DNA of 64,000 nucleotides from Sphingomonas sp. PP-F2F-A104-K0414 (GTDB lineage: Bacteria > Pseudomonadota > Alphaproteobacteria > Sphingomonadales > Sphingomonadaceae), in assembly GCF_004340945.1 (NCBI RefSeq), contig NZ_SLYD01000001.1:868001-932000 (forward strand), given 5' to 3'. The position numbers and the translations under genes are program-made. Positions 9,803 to 18,775 of the stretch are shown in pieces. The notes below the pieces were generated by a model, which saw nothing but the letters and a program-made list of their open reading frames with translations, made no database searches and had not been told where the DNA came from. Numbering within the stretch: the first letter of the stretch is position 1; the number at the start of each line of letters is the position of its first letter.

Positions 9803-9828
9803 AGTATCTCCCGTCGTCTTGAAAGCCG

Positions 9829-10395
9829 TTACGCTTCCAGTTCAACGTCCCAATAGAGCCAGTCGTGCCATGTGTCGTGCAGGTAGTTGGGGGGGAAGCT
9901 GCGGCCATGTTCCTGCAAGTGCCAGTTGGTCGGCCGGATCGCCTCGATGTGCAGCGGCATCGCCGCCTGTTTGGGCGTGCGCCCGCCCTTTTTGAGGTTG
10001 CAGGGCGAGCAGGCGGTGACGACGTTCTCCCAGGTGGTGCGACCGCCTTGCGCGCGGGGGACGACATGGTCGAAGGTGAGGTCGCGCAGCTTGCCGCAAT
10101 ATTGGCAGGTGAACTTGTCGCGCAGGAACAGGTTGAAGCGGGTGAAGGCGGGAAATTGCGACGGTCGGACGAACTGCTTGAGCGCGATCACCGAGGGCAG
10201 CTTCAGCGCGAAATTGGCGCTGCGGACTTCGCGTTCATAGGTGGCGACGATGTCGACACGATCGAGGAAGACAGCCTTGACCGCGGTTTGCCACGGCCAG
10301 ACGCTGAGCGGATAGTAGGAAAGCGGCGTGTAATCGGCATTGAGCACAAGCGCCGGACAACCATCCGGGTGACGCATCAGATCGGGGTGAAACAC
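9829..10395 (-). CDS. HNH endonuclease domain protein
   Basis: A 188-residue protein of the widespread, apparently chromosomal HNH family. It shows a treble-clef zinc site with CQYCGK and CSPCNLKKGG around the HNH core, where LTFDHVVPRAQGG carries the catalytic His and NVV the Asn. The GTG start at 10395 is chosen because family members begin near FHPDLMRHPDGCPALVLNA and GGGAGGAG lies immediately upstream. Despite the nuclease fold, the physiological substrate of this family is not established. It is divergent from gluQ. Confidence 0.83.
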   Translation of the reverse strand: MFHPDLMRHPDGCPALVLNADYTPLSYYPLSVWPWQTAVKAVFLDRVDIVATYEREVRSANFALKLPSVIALKQFVRPSQFPAFTRFNLFLRDKFTCQYCGKLRDLTFDHVVPRAQGGRTTWENVVTACSPCNLKKGGRTPKQAAMPLHIEAIRPTNWHLQEHGRSFPPNYLHDTWHDWLYWDVELEA

Positions 10396-10487
10396 GGCTC
10401 CTCCCACTCAGGCTTCGCATGGCGCCCTATGGACGATAGCGATGACGGCACCATGACAGCACGGCGCGTAGCGGTCGGTCAAGCGCG

Positions 10488-11306
10488 GTGAGTGTCGTGA
10501 CGCGGTTCGCGCCGAGCCCGACCGGGCGGCTGCATCTGGGCCACGCGGCGTCGGCGATCCGCGCGCACGACTTTGCGCGCGAGCGGGGCGGGCGGTTCGT
10601 GCTGCGGATCGAGGATATCGATGGGACGCGGAGTCGGCCGGAGTTCGTCGATGGGATTCTCGAGGATCTGGCGTGGCTTGGGTTGCGGTGGGACGAGCTC
10701 GTGTTTCAGTCGGAGCGGCTGGCGACGTACGACGCGGCGATGGAAGGGTTGAAGGCGCGCGCGCTCGTGTATCCGTGTTTCTGTACGCGGGCGGAGATCG
10801 CGGCGAGTGCCTCTGCGCCGCAGGGGGAGGTCGGGCCGGTCTATCCGGGGATTTGTCGGGGGCTGTCGGCGGCGGAGATCGCGGCGCGGACGGGGGCGTG
10901 TTGCTGGCGACTGGATATGGCGAAGGCGGTGGGCGAGACGGGGGCGCTGTCTTGGCATGATGCTGCGGCGGGGTGGGTCGTGGCGGATCCTCTGGCGCAG
11001 GGGGATGTGGTGTTGGCGCGGAAGGATGCGCCGGCGAGCTATCACCTGGCGGTGACGCTCGACGATGCCGCGCAGGGGGTGACGGACGTGGTGCGGGGGG
11101 TGGATCTGTTTGCTGCGACGGACGTGCATCGGGTGTTGCAGGCGCTGCTGGGGTTGCCGGTGCCGCGCTATCATCATCACCCGCTGGTGGTGGATGCGGC
11201 GGGGCGGCGGTTGGCTAAGCGCGATGGGGCGTTGTCGTTGGCGGAAATGCGGGCGGCGGGGGAGGATGGGGCGGTGTTGGCGGCTCGGGTGCGGAGTGGG
11301 GGGTGA
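10488..11306 (+). CDS. gluQ: glutamyl-Q tRNA(Asp) synthetase
   Basis: GluQ-RS attaches glutamate to the queuosine base of tRNA-Asp. It resembles a truncated glutamyl-tRNA synthetase lacking the anticodon-binding domain, and the 272-residue length fits. The class I signatures are both seen: GRLHLGHA for HIGH and LAKRDGALS for KMSKS. FCTRAEI and the following Cys residue belong to the zinc site region. It starts with GTG at 10488, divergent from the HNH gene. Confidence 0.9.
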   Translation: MSVVTRFAPSPTGRLHLGHAASAIRAHDFARERGGRFVLRIEDIDGTRSRPEFVDGILEDLAWLGLRWDELVFQSERLATYDAAMEGLKARALVYPCFCTRAEIAASASAPQGEVGPVYPGICRGLSAAEIAARTGACCWRLDMAKAVGETGALSWHDAAAGWVVADPLAQGDVVLARKDAPASYHLAVTLDDAAQGVTDVVRGVDLFAATDVHRVLQALLGLPVPRYHHHPLVVDAAGRRLAKRDGALSLAEMRAAGEDGAVLAARVRSGG

Positions 11307-11399
11307 TCGCGGCCTGCTAAGCGAAAGCCAAGTGAGCGCCTGAACTGAGTGGTGCCGATACCCCCCGAACACGGTGCGGCCGCAACGCCGCGCACCCTG

Positions 11400-11605
11400 C
11401 ACTTCCTTGTTCTCCCGCGAAGGCGGGAGCCCAGTCTGGGTCCCCGCCTTCGCGGGGAAACATGGTGGCAGCGCGGCGGCTCCAATGTTGTACCACCCCG
11501 GCGGAGGCCGGGGCCCAATTGGGGGACGGTGCTGGCGTAACGCATCGCTCCGTTACCTCTGCTTTCCCAATTGGGCCCCGGCCTCCGCCGGGGTGGTGCT
11601 TTTTA
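11400..11605. repeat. palindromic repeats (families A and B)
   Basis: A family B pair (about 11408-11462) and two family A copies in inverted arrangement (about 11494-11600) fill the gap between gluQ and the DUF3147-like gene. The last copy ends at the stop codon of that gene. Confidence 0.85.
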
Positions 11606-11953
11606 CAGCTCGATCCCCAGTCTCGGCGCTGCCCAGGTCATCGCCGCGTACAGCGCGATCGTCAGTACGCAGCCCGCCACCAGCGACATCCAGAAGGGTA
11701 TACCATGTCGCAACAGCGCGGGGATCAGCAGGAACATCGGTAGCGAGGGCAGCACGTACCAGAAGGTCGCGCCGGCGTGCGCGGCCATGGTTCGCGGATC
11801 GGGTTTGTCGTGCCAGAGCCAGATCATGCCGAGCACCGAGACGAGCGGCAGCGATGCCACGAGCGCACCGAAGCCGGGATAGCGCTTGGCCAGTTCCGAT
11901 GCGGCGGCGATCAGGATACCGGAAATCAGGGCTTTGAGCGCGAGATAGAGCAT
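11603..11953 (-). CDS. DUF3147-like inner membrane protein
   Basis: A 116-residue protein made almost entirely of four predicted transmembrane helices (for example ALKALISGILIAAASEL and VAGCVLTIALYAAMTWAAP). The segment YPGFGALVASLPLVSVL between helices is typical of the DUF3147 family as I recall it. Function is unknown. I chose the ATG at 11953, since the upstream extension is polar and unlike the family. It is encoded away from the HIG1-like gene. Confidence 0.7.
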   Translation of the reverse strand: MLYLALKALISGILIAAASELAKRYPGFGALVASLPLVSVLGMIWLWHDKPDPRTMAAHAGATFWYVLPSLPMFLLIPALLRHGIPFWMSLVAGCVLTIALYAAMTWAAPRLGIEL

Positions 11954-12068
11954 GCGCCATGTGCGCCCGCTGCGCGGCGTTCCGCAACTCGCTTCCCGGC
12001 AACATGGGTCATTTCCCGGCATCGGGTACGCCATTGCTACCCCGCCGGTGCGCGCTTACACTCGGGTC

Positions 12069-12299
12069 ATGAACACATTCCTCGTCATCCTCCTGATCGC
12101 GGCGATGATCGCGACCGTCGTGGCTCTGGTGCGGGGCGTCGTGTCGTTCCTGCAGGAGGGCACGGCGCAGGTCCGCGACGGCAGCGGTCCGAGTGCCGCG
12201 TCGCTGAAATCGAATCGGATGATGCAGCAGCGAATCTTCTTCCAGGCGCTCGCGATCCTGATCGTGGTGGTGATCCTGTTCGCGGCGGGGCGGAACTAA
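12069..12299 (+). CDS. HIG1-domain-like twin transmembrane protein
   Basis: A 76-residue protein with two transmembrane helices (residues about 4-26 and 54-73) joined by a polar loop, ending SNRMMQQRIFFQALAILIVV. This layout and the NRMMQQRIFFQ segment match bacterial twin-TM proteins related to HIG1, which in mitochondria associates with respiratory complexes. Its role here is inferred only from that resemblance. Confidence 0.72.
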   Translation: MNTFLVILLIAAMIATVVALVRGVVSFLQEGTAQVRDGSGPSAASLKSNRMMQQRIFFQALAILIVVVILFAAGRN

Positions 12300-12336
12300 G
12301 GCGACTGCAATTGGGGCTACGTCGCTCGCACTCTGC

Positions 12337-12424
12337 CGTCATTCCAGCGGAAGCTGGAATCTCGTTGTTGGGTGGGCGTCGCGAACCACGAGGGATACCC
12401 CAGCTTTCGCTGGGGTGACGGGGG
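12337..12424. repeat. palindromic repeats (family C)
   Basis: Two inverted copies: a diverged CCAGCGGAAGCTGGAATCTC and a regular CCCCAGCTTTCGCTGGGG. They lie in the 224-base gap before the adenosyltransferase gene. Confidence 0.8.
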
Positions 12425-12523
12425 CTGTGGGGTACGGGATTTCGTCGTTGGGTCCCGACTTCGTCGTTGGGTGGCGTTAGCGTTGGGTGATGGGGCCTCA
12501 CTGCGTTTCTATCTGGAAGATTC

Positions 12524-13117
12524 ATGGTCAAGCTGAACAAGATCTACACGCGGACGGGGGATGACGGAACGACGGGGCTCGTCGATGGATCGCGCGTATC
12601 TAAATCGAGCGCGCTGATGCAGGCGATCGGCGATGTCGACGAGGCGAACTCGGCGATCGGCTTGGCGGTGATCGCGCTCGGCGACCAGCCGATGGCGGTG
12701 GCGCTGACCCGGATCCAGAACGACCTGTTCGATCTCGGCGCGGATCTGGCGACGCCGGCCGGCACGGACGAGGGTGGCGATGATCCGTTCGCGCCGTCCG
12801 AGATGGTGTTGCGGATCGTGCCGTCGCAGGTCGAGCGGCTCGAGCGCGAGATCGACGCGCTGAACGCGCATCTTGCCCCGTTGCGCAGCTTCATCCTGCC
12901 GGGAGGATCGGCCGAAGCCGCCGCGCTGCACCTAGCGCGCGCGATCAGCCGGCGCGCGGAGCGATCCGCCGTCGGTGCGAGCGAGACGCAGCCGCTCAAT
13001 CCGGCCGCATTAGCGTATGTTAACCGGCTTTCGGATTTCCTGTTCGTGGCATCGCGGGCGGTGAACCAAAACGGCGCCGGAGACGTTCTTTGGCGACCGG
13101 GGGCCACGCGCGACTAG
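12524..13117 (+). CDS. pduO: cob(I)alamin adenosyltransferase, PduO type
   Basis: Transfers the 5'-deoxyadenosyl group of ATP to cob(I)alamin to give coenzyme B12. The 197-residue length and the ATP-binding N-terminus [20 protein letters not shown] are family hallmarks, as are the helical segments LPGGS and [11 protein letters not shown] and the C-terminal [13 protein letters not shown] segment (here [16 protein letters not shown]). No cobalamin riboswitch is evident upstream. It is followed after 61 bases by egtB on the same strand. Confidence 0.93.
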   Translation: MVKLNKIYTRTGDDGTTGLVDGSRVSKSSALMQAIGDVDEANSAIGLAVIALGDQPMAVALTRIQNDLFDLGADLATPAGTDEGGDDPFAPSEMVLRIVPSQVERLEREIDALNAHLAPLRSFILPGGSAEAAALHLARAISRRAERSAVGASETQPLNPAALAYVNRLSDFLFVASRAVNQNGAGDVLWRPGATRD

Positions 13118-13178
13118 GCGCGTATCGTCGCTCGCGTTCCAACGTCGCTTCGCTCGACGTAGAACTGAGGAGAGATCG

Positions 13179-14449
13179 ATGCCCAATCCCGTTCGTCCCG
13201 ACCGTGAAAGCCTGCCGGAAACGTCTCCGTTGGCCGAGCGGTTTGCCGCAGTCCGCGATCTGACGCTCGCGCTCGCGACGCCGCTGTCGGATGCGGATGC
13301 GACGGTGCAGTCGATGCCCGATGCGTCGCCGACCAAGTGGCACATGGCGCATACGACGTGGTTCTTCGAGACGTTCGTGTTGCGCGATCATGTCGCCGGC
13401 TATGTGCTGCACGACGAGCGCTTCCCGTTCCTGTTCAACAGCTATTACGAGGCCGAGGGGCGGCGTCACGCGCGCGATCGGCGTGGGATGGTGACGCGGC
13501 CGTCGATCGACGAGGTTCGGGCGTATCGCGCGCATGTCGATGCGGCGTTGCTCGACGCGCTGCCGGATTTGCCGGAGGAGGCGCGAGACTTGGTGGCGCT
13601 CGGGTGCCATCATGAAGAGCAGCACCAGGAATTGTTGGTGACCGACATCCTCCACATGTTTTCGGAGAACCCGCTCGAGCCGGCGATGTGGCCGGCGGCA
13701 CGGAAAGTCCCGGTCGCGATGCCGGGGCCGATCGGCTGGATCGCGCACGAGGGCGGGATCGTCGAAGTCGGGCACGACGGCGAGGGCTTCGCGTTCGACT
13801 GTGAGGGGCCGCGACATCGCGCGCTGCTGGTGCCGCACGCGATCGCGGACCGGACCGTGACGAACGGCGAATGGGCGGCGTTCATTGCCGATGGCGGCTA
13901 TACCGAGGCGCGGCACTGGCTGGCGGATGGCTGGGCGTGGGTGAAGGCCGAGGGGATCGTCGCGCCGCTCTATTGGGAACAGGGTGAGGCGGGCTGGACG
14001 CGGTTCGGGCTCGATGGTCGGCGCGCGATCGATCCGGCAGCGCCGGTGACGCATGTCAGCTTTTTCGAGGCGGATGCCTATGCGAGCTGGGCCGGCGCGC
14101 GGTTGCCGACCGAGTTCGAATGGGAGGCGGCGGCGGCCTCGCACGACGAAAACGGGGGCAACCAGATGGATGTCGCCGGACCGGTTGAGCCTCGGCCCTC
14201 CGCGGGCGGACCGGCGTTCTTCGGCGACGTCTGGGAATGGACCGGCAGCGCGTATCGGCCTTATCCGGGGTTCGTGACGGCGGCGGGCGCGGTCGGCGAA
14301 TACAATGGAAAGTTCATGAGTTCGCAGTTCATCCTGCGCGGCGGGAGCTGTGCGACGCCGCGCGGCCATGCGCGGGCGAGCTACCGCAATTTCTTCTATC
14401 CGCATCAACGGTGGCAGTTCACCGGCGTGCGCCTCGCGAAAGATATCTG

Positions 14450-14450
<1 letters not shown>
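13179..14450 (+). CDS. egtB: ergothioneine biosynthesis protein EgtB (iron sulfoxide synthase)
   Basis: Non-haem iron enzyme that joins trimethylhistidine (hercynine) to a thiol donor with O2. The N-terminal DinB-like domain carries the iron site: His in [12 protein letters not shown] and the HX3HXE-type motif in [12 protein letters not shown]. The C-terminal FGE/sulfatase-modifying domain is marked by [24 protein letters not shown] and RGGSCATP. At 423 residues it is full length. Its stop overlaps the egtD start (ATGA), giving a two-gene pathway operon. Confidence 0.93.
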
Positions 14451-15427
<977 letters not shown>

Positions 15428-15441
15428 GCGAAGAAGGAGGG

Positions 15442-16605
15442 TTAGCGCGCCACCTTCGCGCGCCAGGTCGTGATGTAGTCGATGTTGCCGCGGCATTCGC
15501 CCATTTCGGATTGCTCGGACAGGCGCAGGCGGGTGCCGTCCCAGACGAAGCTCTGGTGCACGCCGCAGTCGCCCAGGCCGCGGCCCTTGGCGTAGCTGGT
15601 TAGGATGCCGTTCTCGAAACTGCCGTTGACGACGCTCTTGACCGGCGTGGCGGAGTCGGCGCCGGTTTCCTCGAAGCCGGAGGGGGCGTCGGTCTGGGCC
15701 GGCGTGATCGTCGCGCCGTCGATGATGAAAAGCGCGCCGATCAGATTGTACGCGCCGGTTGAGCAGGGGAGGATCGCGAGCGACTTGCCGCCGCCGAGCA
15801 CGTGGACTTCGGGGGCGAACTGAGTCGGGTCGGCGCCATCGGGGAAGTTGCCGATATCGCACGACCCGCGTTTGCGCATCGTCGCGATCTGCGCGGGGGT
15901 GAGCTTGGCGGCGGCGCCCGAGGGCGCGATCGCGGCGATGACGGGGAGGGCGGGCGTCGGCGCGCGCGAGGCTGCGGGGCCTGTGGCGACGATGGCGTCG
16001 ACGGTGCCCGCCCGGCCTTGTTGCGCGTCGATGTAGCGGAGCGCGGCGGCGGCGCCTTTCAGCGAGACGGTGGCGAGCGTGGCGCCGTTTGCGTCGAGGA
16101 TTTTCAGCGACTGGGCGTTGGCGATCGCGGCGGCGAGCGCGGCGGCGTCGCGCAGGGCTATGGGCTTGCCGTCGACCACGAAGCTGGCGGGCGGGCGCTT
16201 GGTGGCGGCCTGATCGTTGCGGGTTTCGATCGCCAGCGACATCTTGCCGCCGCCGTTCGCGACCGGGCCGGGCTCTCGCACGAGGTTAAGTGTGAGATTG
16301 TCCTGGCCGATGCTCGCGTCGGGGAGGAGCGAGCCGAGCGTGCAGCGCAGGGCGTTGTCGCAGCCTACGGTCCAGTCGGTGAAGGTCCTCAGCGTGCCGG
16401 GCTTGGGTGGCGCGTGCGTGTCGGTCGTGGGGGTCGGCTGTGGTGCCGTCGGGGCTGCGGGAGCGGGCTTGGTCTTGGCCTCGGGCGCGGAGTCGGCCTT
16501 GGGGTGCGGCGTGGGCTGGCTCGGCGAACAGGCCGTCATCAGCGGCAGCATGACGAGGGGGGCCAGGAGGGGCGTGAGGGCGGAAAAGATCGGTTTGCAC
16601 AGCAT
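15442..16605 (-). CDS. DUF1176 domain lipoprotein or periplasmic protein
   Basis: A 387-residue exported protein. The signal ends at LMTACSPSQ, a possible lipobox (MTAC), followed by a Pro/Ala/Thr-rich linker (about 30-70) and the DUF1176 domain beginning FTDWTVGCDNALRCTLGSL. Several Cys pairs suggest disulfides. Members of DUF1176 are secreted proteins of unknown function. It converges with egtD (14-base gap) and is divergent from the dehydrogenase gene. Confidence 0.8.
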   Translation of the reverse strand: MLCKPIFSALTPLLAPLVMLPLMTACSPSQPTPHPKADSAPEAKTKPAPAAPTAPQPTPTTDTHAPPKPGTLRTFTDWTVGCDNALRCTLGSLLPDASIGQDNLTLNLVREPGPVANGGGKMSLAIETRNDQAATKRPPASFVVDGKPIALRDAAALAAAIANAQSLKILDANGATLATVSLKGAAAALRYIDAQQGRAGTVDAIVATGPAASRAPTPALPVIAAIAPSGAAAKLTPAQIATMRKRGSCDIGNFPDGADPTQFAPEVHVLGGGKSLAILPCSTGAYNLIGALFIIDGATITPAQTDAPSGFEETGADSATPVKSVVNGSFENGILTSYAKGRGLGDCGVHQSFVWDGTRLRLSEQSEMGECRGNIDYITTWRAKVAR

Positions 16606-16676
16606 AGTTGCAGCCTAGCGCGCTGGCAGCGCGGGGAAAAGCGGCTAGGGAGGGGGCAACAAATCAGGAGAGTGAT

Positions 16677-17546
16677 GTGCAGACGATCGGTGTGATTGGT
16701 GCAGGCCAGATGGGCGCGGGGATCGCGCAGGTTTCGGCACAGGCGGGGTACCGCGTGCTGCTGGCCGACGTGTCGCTGGAGGCGGCGACCCAGGGCAAGG
16801 CGGGGATCGCGAAGGCGCTCGGCCGGCTGGTCGAGAAGGAGAAGATCGCGGGTGAGGCTCGCGATGCGGCGCTGGCGTTGATCGAGCCGGTCGCGAGCGT
16901 GGCGGACATGGGCGATTGCGCGATCGTGGTCGAGGCGGCGACCGAGCGCGAGGCCGTTAAGCGCGCGATCTTTGCGGAGGTCGGCAAGGTGCTCGGGCCG
17001 GACGCGATCCTGGCGTCGAACACGTCGTCGATCCCGATCACGCGCCTCGCCCAGGCGGCGCCCGATGCGGCGCGGTTCATGGGCGTGCATTTCTTCAATC
17101 CGGTGCCGGTGATGCGGCCGATCGAGCTGATCCGCGGCCTCGCGACGTCGGACGCGACGGTGGCGGCGGTCGAGGCGTTTGCGGAAAAGCTCGGCAAGCA
17201 GGTGGTGCATGCGAACGACGCGCCGGGCTTCATCGTTAACCGCGTGCTGATGCCGATGATCAACGAGGCGTGCTTCGCGCTGGGCGAGGGCGTGGCGAGC
17301 GTGCGCGACATCGATCTCGCGTGCCAGCTCGGGCTGAACCATCCGATGGGGCCGCTGACGCTGGCGGATTTCATCGGGCTGGATACGTGCCTGGAGATCA
17401 CGCGCGTGCTGTTCGAGGGGACGGGCGATCCGAAGTTCCGACCGGCGCCGGTGCTGGTGAAGTATGTCGAGGCTGGGTGGTTCGGGCGCAAGACCAAGCG
17501 CGGGTTTTATGATTATTCGGGCGCGGAGCCTGTGCCTACTCGGTGA
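16677..17546 (+). CDS. 3-hydroxybutyryl-CoA dehydrogenase
   Basis: NAD(P)-dependent oxidation of 3-hydroxyacyl-CoA, as in butanoate and PHB metabolism. The 289-residue protein has a Rossmann start, VIGAGQMGAGIA, the active-site His in GVHFFNPVPVM, and the C-terminal helical domain with LLxxD-like NHPMGPLTLADFIGLD and GRKTKRGFYDYS. GTG 16677 is the start because AGGAGA lies 6 bases upstream and the frame then begins directly with the Rossmann strand. Confidence 0.93.
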   Translation: MQTIGVIGAGQMGAGIAQVSAQAGYRVLLADVSLEAATQGKAGIAKALGRLVEKEKIAGEARDAALALIEPVASVADMGDCAIVVEAATEREAVKRAIFAEVGKVLGPDAILASNTSSIPITRLAQAAPDAARFMGVHFFNPVPVMRPIELIRGLATSDATVAAVEAFAEKLGKQVVHANDAPGFIVNRVLMPMINEACFALGEGVASVRDIDLACQLGLNHPMGPLTLADFIGLDTCLEITRVLFEGTGDPKFRPAPVLVKYVEAGWFGRKTKRGFYDYSGAEPVPTR

Positions 17547-17619
17547 GGGGCGTAGCAGTCGTTTCGGTGGGAGCGTTTCGCTTAGGTCGGGAGGGACCGA
17601 GCTAGATTTGATACCTTCA

Positions 17620-17868
17620 TCAGTCGGTCGCCGTACCCTCTACGATTACCCGGTACCCGTTAGCGTCTAGATACGCGACAGGAGGCGTCTCCGCAAAATC
17701 GAACTCCGGTGGCTGGGCATTCGTCACGGCGAACTCGATCACCGAGCCTGGATAGAGGCCCTTTTTGTACGACTCGGTTTTAACTCGCACGAGCGAGCCC
17801 GCGGTAGGCACGCAGTCTACCTGAGCCGTGAAGAGCGCTGAGCCGCTCAGTTGTACGATCATAAGCAT
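17620..17868 (-). CDS. small hypothetical protein downstream of brnA
   Basis: An 82-residue protein beginning MLMIVQLSGSALFTAQVDC, predicted mostly beta, with no family I recognise. ATG 17868 is chosen because GGAG lies 8 bases upstream. It starts 32 bases after the brnA stop on the same strand, so it is probably the third gene of the brnTA operon. It could be an accessory or an unrelated passenger gene. Confidence 0.55.
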   Translation of the reverse strand: MLMIVQLSGSALFTAQVDCVPTAGSLVRVKTESYKKGLYPGSVIEFAVTNAQPPEFDFAETPPVAYLDANGYRVIVEGTATD

Positions 17869-17900
17869 GGGTGACATCTCCAATGCGCAAAGGCCGCAGG

Positions 17901-18161
17901 CTAAATGCCAGCGGCCTTTCTGAGTTGTTCGTTCATGCGGGTTTGCCACCCATCACCTGTACTCTTGAACCAATCGACCAAGTCTCGGTCAAGTCGTAGT
18001 GTAACGGGCTGTTTCGGGTTGTCGGATTTCGGCCGGCCGCGTCGTACGAGCTTGGCTCCCTGATAGGCATCAGCCTCTTCGAACCAGTCATCGTTCAATA
18101 CGGGACGCACGTCATCCGCTTCGGTCACGTCGTTCGTGATATTTACGTCTCTCTTTCTCAT
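17901..18161 (-). CDS. brnA: BrnA family antitoxin
   Basis: An 86-residue antitoxin that neutralises the BrnT ribonuclease and represses its own operon. The C-terminal half has the BrnA/CopG ribbon-helix-helix signature: KQPVTLRLDRDLVDWFKSTG followed by GWQTRMNEQLRKAA. It overlaps the 3' end of brnT by 50 bases; ATG 18161 is taken as start since residues from MRKRDVNITND look native. In known systems the toxin gene also precedes the antitoxin. Confidence 0.87.
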   Translation of the reverse strand: MRKRDVNITNDVTEADDVRPVLNDDWFEEADAYQGAKLVRRGRPKSDNPKQPVTLRLDRDLVDWFKSTGDGWQTRMNEQLRKAAGI

Positions 18162-18393
18162 TGGCTTTCCACATCGTAATGATACGGCACTCGCCATCGC
18201 GGGGTGTCCAGATTACAAGCACCAGCTCGCCATCCAGCATTCCTAGTGTGTTCACACGTTTCTCAACGGCGCTGTGTTTTTCATCAGCACGTGAGAGATA
18301 GAACCCCTCGAAGACCTTCGATGCATCTGCTAGGTCTAGGCCACGCTCCTTGAGTACTTTGCTGCGCTTATCTTGGTCGTAACTGTACCGCAT
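18112..18393 (-). CDS. brnT: BrnT family type II toxin (ribonuclease)
   Basis: A 93-residue BrnT-like RNase of the RelE-type fold that stops growth by cutting mRNA. Family features are YDQDKRSKVLKERGLDLADA near the start, the RVNTLGMLDGELVLVIWTPR strand region and IITMWKANEKERRKYHE at the end, with the conserved Arg and Glu residues. It heads the operon with brnA. A long leader separates it from a promoter-like region at 18521-18553. Confidence 0.88.
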   Translation of the reverse strand: MRYSYDQDKRSKVLKERGLDLADASKVFEGFYLSRADEKHSAVEKRVNTLGMLDGELVLVIWTPRDGECRIITMWKANEKERRKYHERRDRSG

Positions 18394-18520
18394 GGTGTAT
18401 TGATCCCCATCGCTCCATGGCCCGCAGGCTCTTCGTTTCGCTATTCATGGTGGTGCTCCGTGGTAGGGATTGGTCCGTCGGCCCTTCCGGCGTCCCTCAT
18501 GTGGGTTATCAATCCACATT

Positions 18521-18553
18521 TATCGTACATACGATAATAGATCATGGTGTCAA
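18521..18553 (-). promoter_or_regulatory. probable brnTA promoter and operator palindrome
   Basis: On the minus strand TTGACA (18553-18548) is followed after 16-17 bases by a weak -10 lying within a perfect inverted repeat, TATCGTA-CA-TACGATA (18521-18536). A palindrome over the -10 is what BrnA autorepression would need. The leader to brnT would be about 120 bases, which is longer than usual, so the assignment is tentative. Confidence 0.4.
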
Positions 18554-18559
18554 TAGCGT

Positions 18560-18754
18560 ATGTACACTAACTCTCCCTTCTTTCATGAAAGGCATCTTCG
18601 TTCTCTCGTTAGAGAAGCCGTCCCGGGGTGTGTCGATCGCGAGGTTGTCGTCGTCACGGGTATTCAGCGGGGACTCAATGACGTCGAGGCTGGTCGGGTG
18701 ATCGGGCATGATGATGCCATGCGCGCGCTTTATGCGGTGATCTCTGCACATTGA
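18560..18754 (+). pseudogene. possible antitoxin remnant (ParD/Phd-like C-terminus)
   Basis: A short frame whose last 30 residues, IQRGLNDVEAGRVIGHDD and following, read like the C-terminal tail of ParD/Phd-type antitoxins, where a pattern of RGL-D-xAGR-xxHDxxM is common. The N-terminal part has no DNA-binding motif, and no toxin gene follows. I take it as a fragment of a lost toxin-antitoxin pair; it could be chance. Confidence 0.3.
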
Positions 18755-18775
18755 GTGCAATAGCTTAATCGGATC

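Noticed and set aside
9829..10395. HNH gene as a homing endonuclease or restriction enzyme
   Set aside because: It belongs to a widespread chromosomal HNH family with no intron, intein or methyltransferase next to it.
12300..12523. A cobalamin riboswitch before the adenosyltransferase gene
   Set aside because: The gap holds only family C repeats and unstructured sequence; no B12-box-like motif is visible.
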